18,714 nt of DNA, taken from Dictyocoela muelleri. Its lineage: Eukaryota; Microsporidia. Below, piece by piece: positions 18,624 through 18,714 of this stretch. A program made the position numbers and the translations under genes. The stretch covers positions 1 through 18,714 of the forward strand of contig SDVU01000167.1 of the NCBI GenBank assembly GCA_016256075.1, written 5' to 3'. Each line of letters starts with the position of its first letter. Position 1 is the stretch's first letter. The notes beneath the pieces were generated by a model. That model was given only the letters and a program-made list of their open reading frames with translations, did not search any database and had not been told where the DNA came from.

Positions 18624-18639
18624 TGCAAATTGTGTCCCC
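18624..18639. repeat. Third unit of the 16-base repeat
   Basis: TGCAAATTGTGTCCCC matches TACAAATTGTGTCACC at 14 of 16 positions and lies 92 bases after the second unit starts. Confidence 0.7.
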
Positions 18640-18714
18640 CTTTTAAAGTTAAAAATGCTTATCAAAAATTGATTTTTTTAAATTTTTCATTAATAAAATT
18701 TAAAGTATGTAGCT

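Larger units (their letters stand above)
18426..18714. other. AT-rich end of window, no gene seen
   Basis: This is the 3' flank of the second MULE. It holds the repeated 16-base motif listed separately and otherwise only A and T runs. If the MULE has a terminal inverted repeat it may start here, but the window contains no matching copy upstream of the transposase. Confidence 0.5.

Overview
The window is strongly AT-rich eukaryotic DNA that I read as a transposon graveyard. I recognise no intact host gene, no rRNA or tRNA and no CRISPR array. Every stretch with protein-like content that I can identify belongs to a transposable element: two Mutator-like (MULE) transposases, one hAT transposase with a BED-type zinc finger, one Merlin/ISXO2-type transposase, two Ty3/gypsy-type LTR retroelements, and two copies of a non-coding foldback (MITE-like) element. 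This mix in very AT-rich sequence would fit an expanded, transposon-rich microsporidian genome or an arthropod. That is inference from composition and element content, and no host gene is present to settle it.

Layout. 1-1966: AT-rich, with only short unassigned open frames on the minus strand (430-1200). 1967-3335, minus: decayed MULE transposase with FLYWCH finger, preceded by a GC-rich triple hairpin motif (3361-3403). 3999-5165, minus: decayed hAT transposase. 5707-6005: foldback copy 1. 6461-6709 plus 11096-11150: foldback copy 2, split by retroelement A (6710-11091), a Ty3/gypsy fossil with both LTRs, a polypurine tract and a TTAC target duplication. 11806-12505, plus: Merlin-type transposase remnant. 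About 13100-17050, plus: retroelement B, a second Ty3/gypsy fossil without a recognised LTR pair. 17060-18425, plus: a second, different MULE. 18426-18714: AT-rich end with a thrice-repeated 16-base motif.

How it fits together. The elements do not cooperate; they are layered. The clearest event is retroelement A landing in the right arm of foldback copy 2, because copy 1 carries the same arm uninterrupted and serves as an empty-site control. The two LTRs of A differ at roughly one position in ten by hand alignment, so the insertion is not recent. The most unusual reading is that the pol frame of A continues through the polypurine tract and about 52 codons into the 3' LTR, a tail conserved in sequence in the 5' LTR too.
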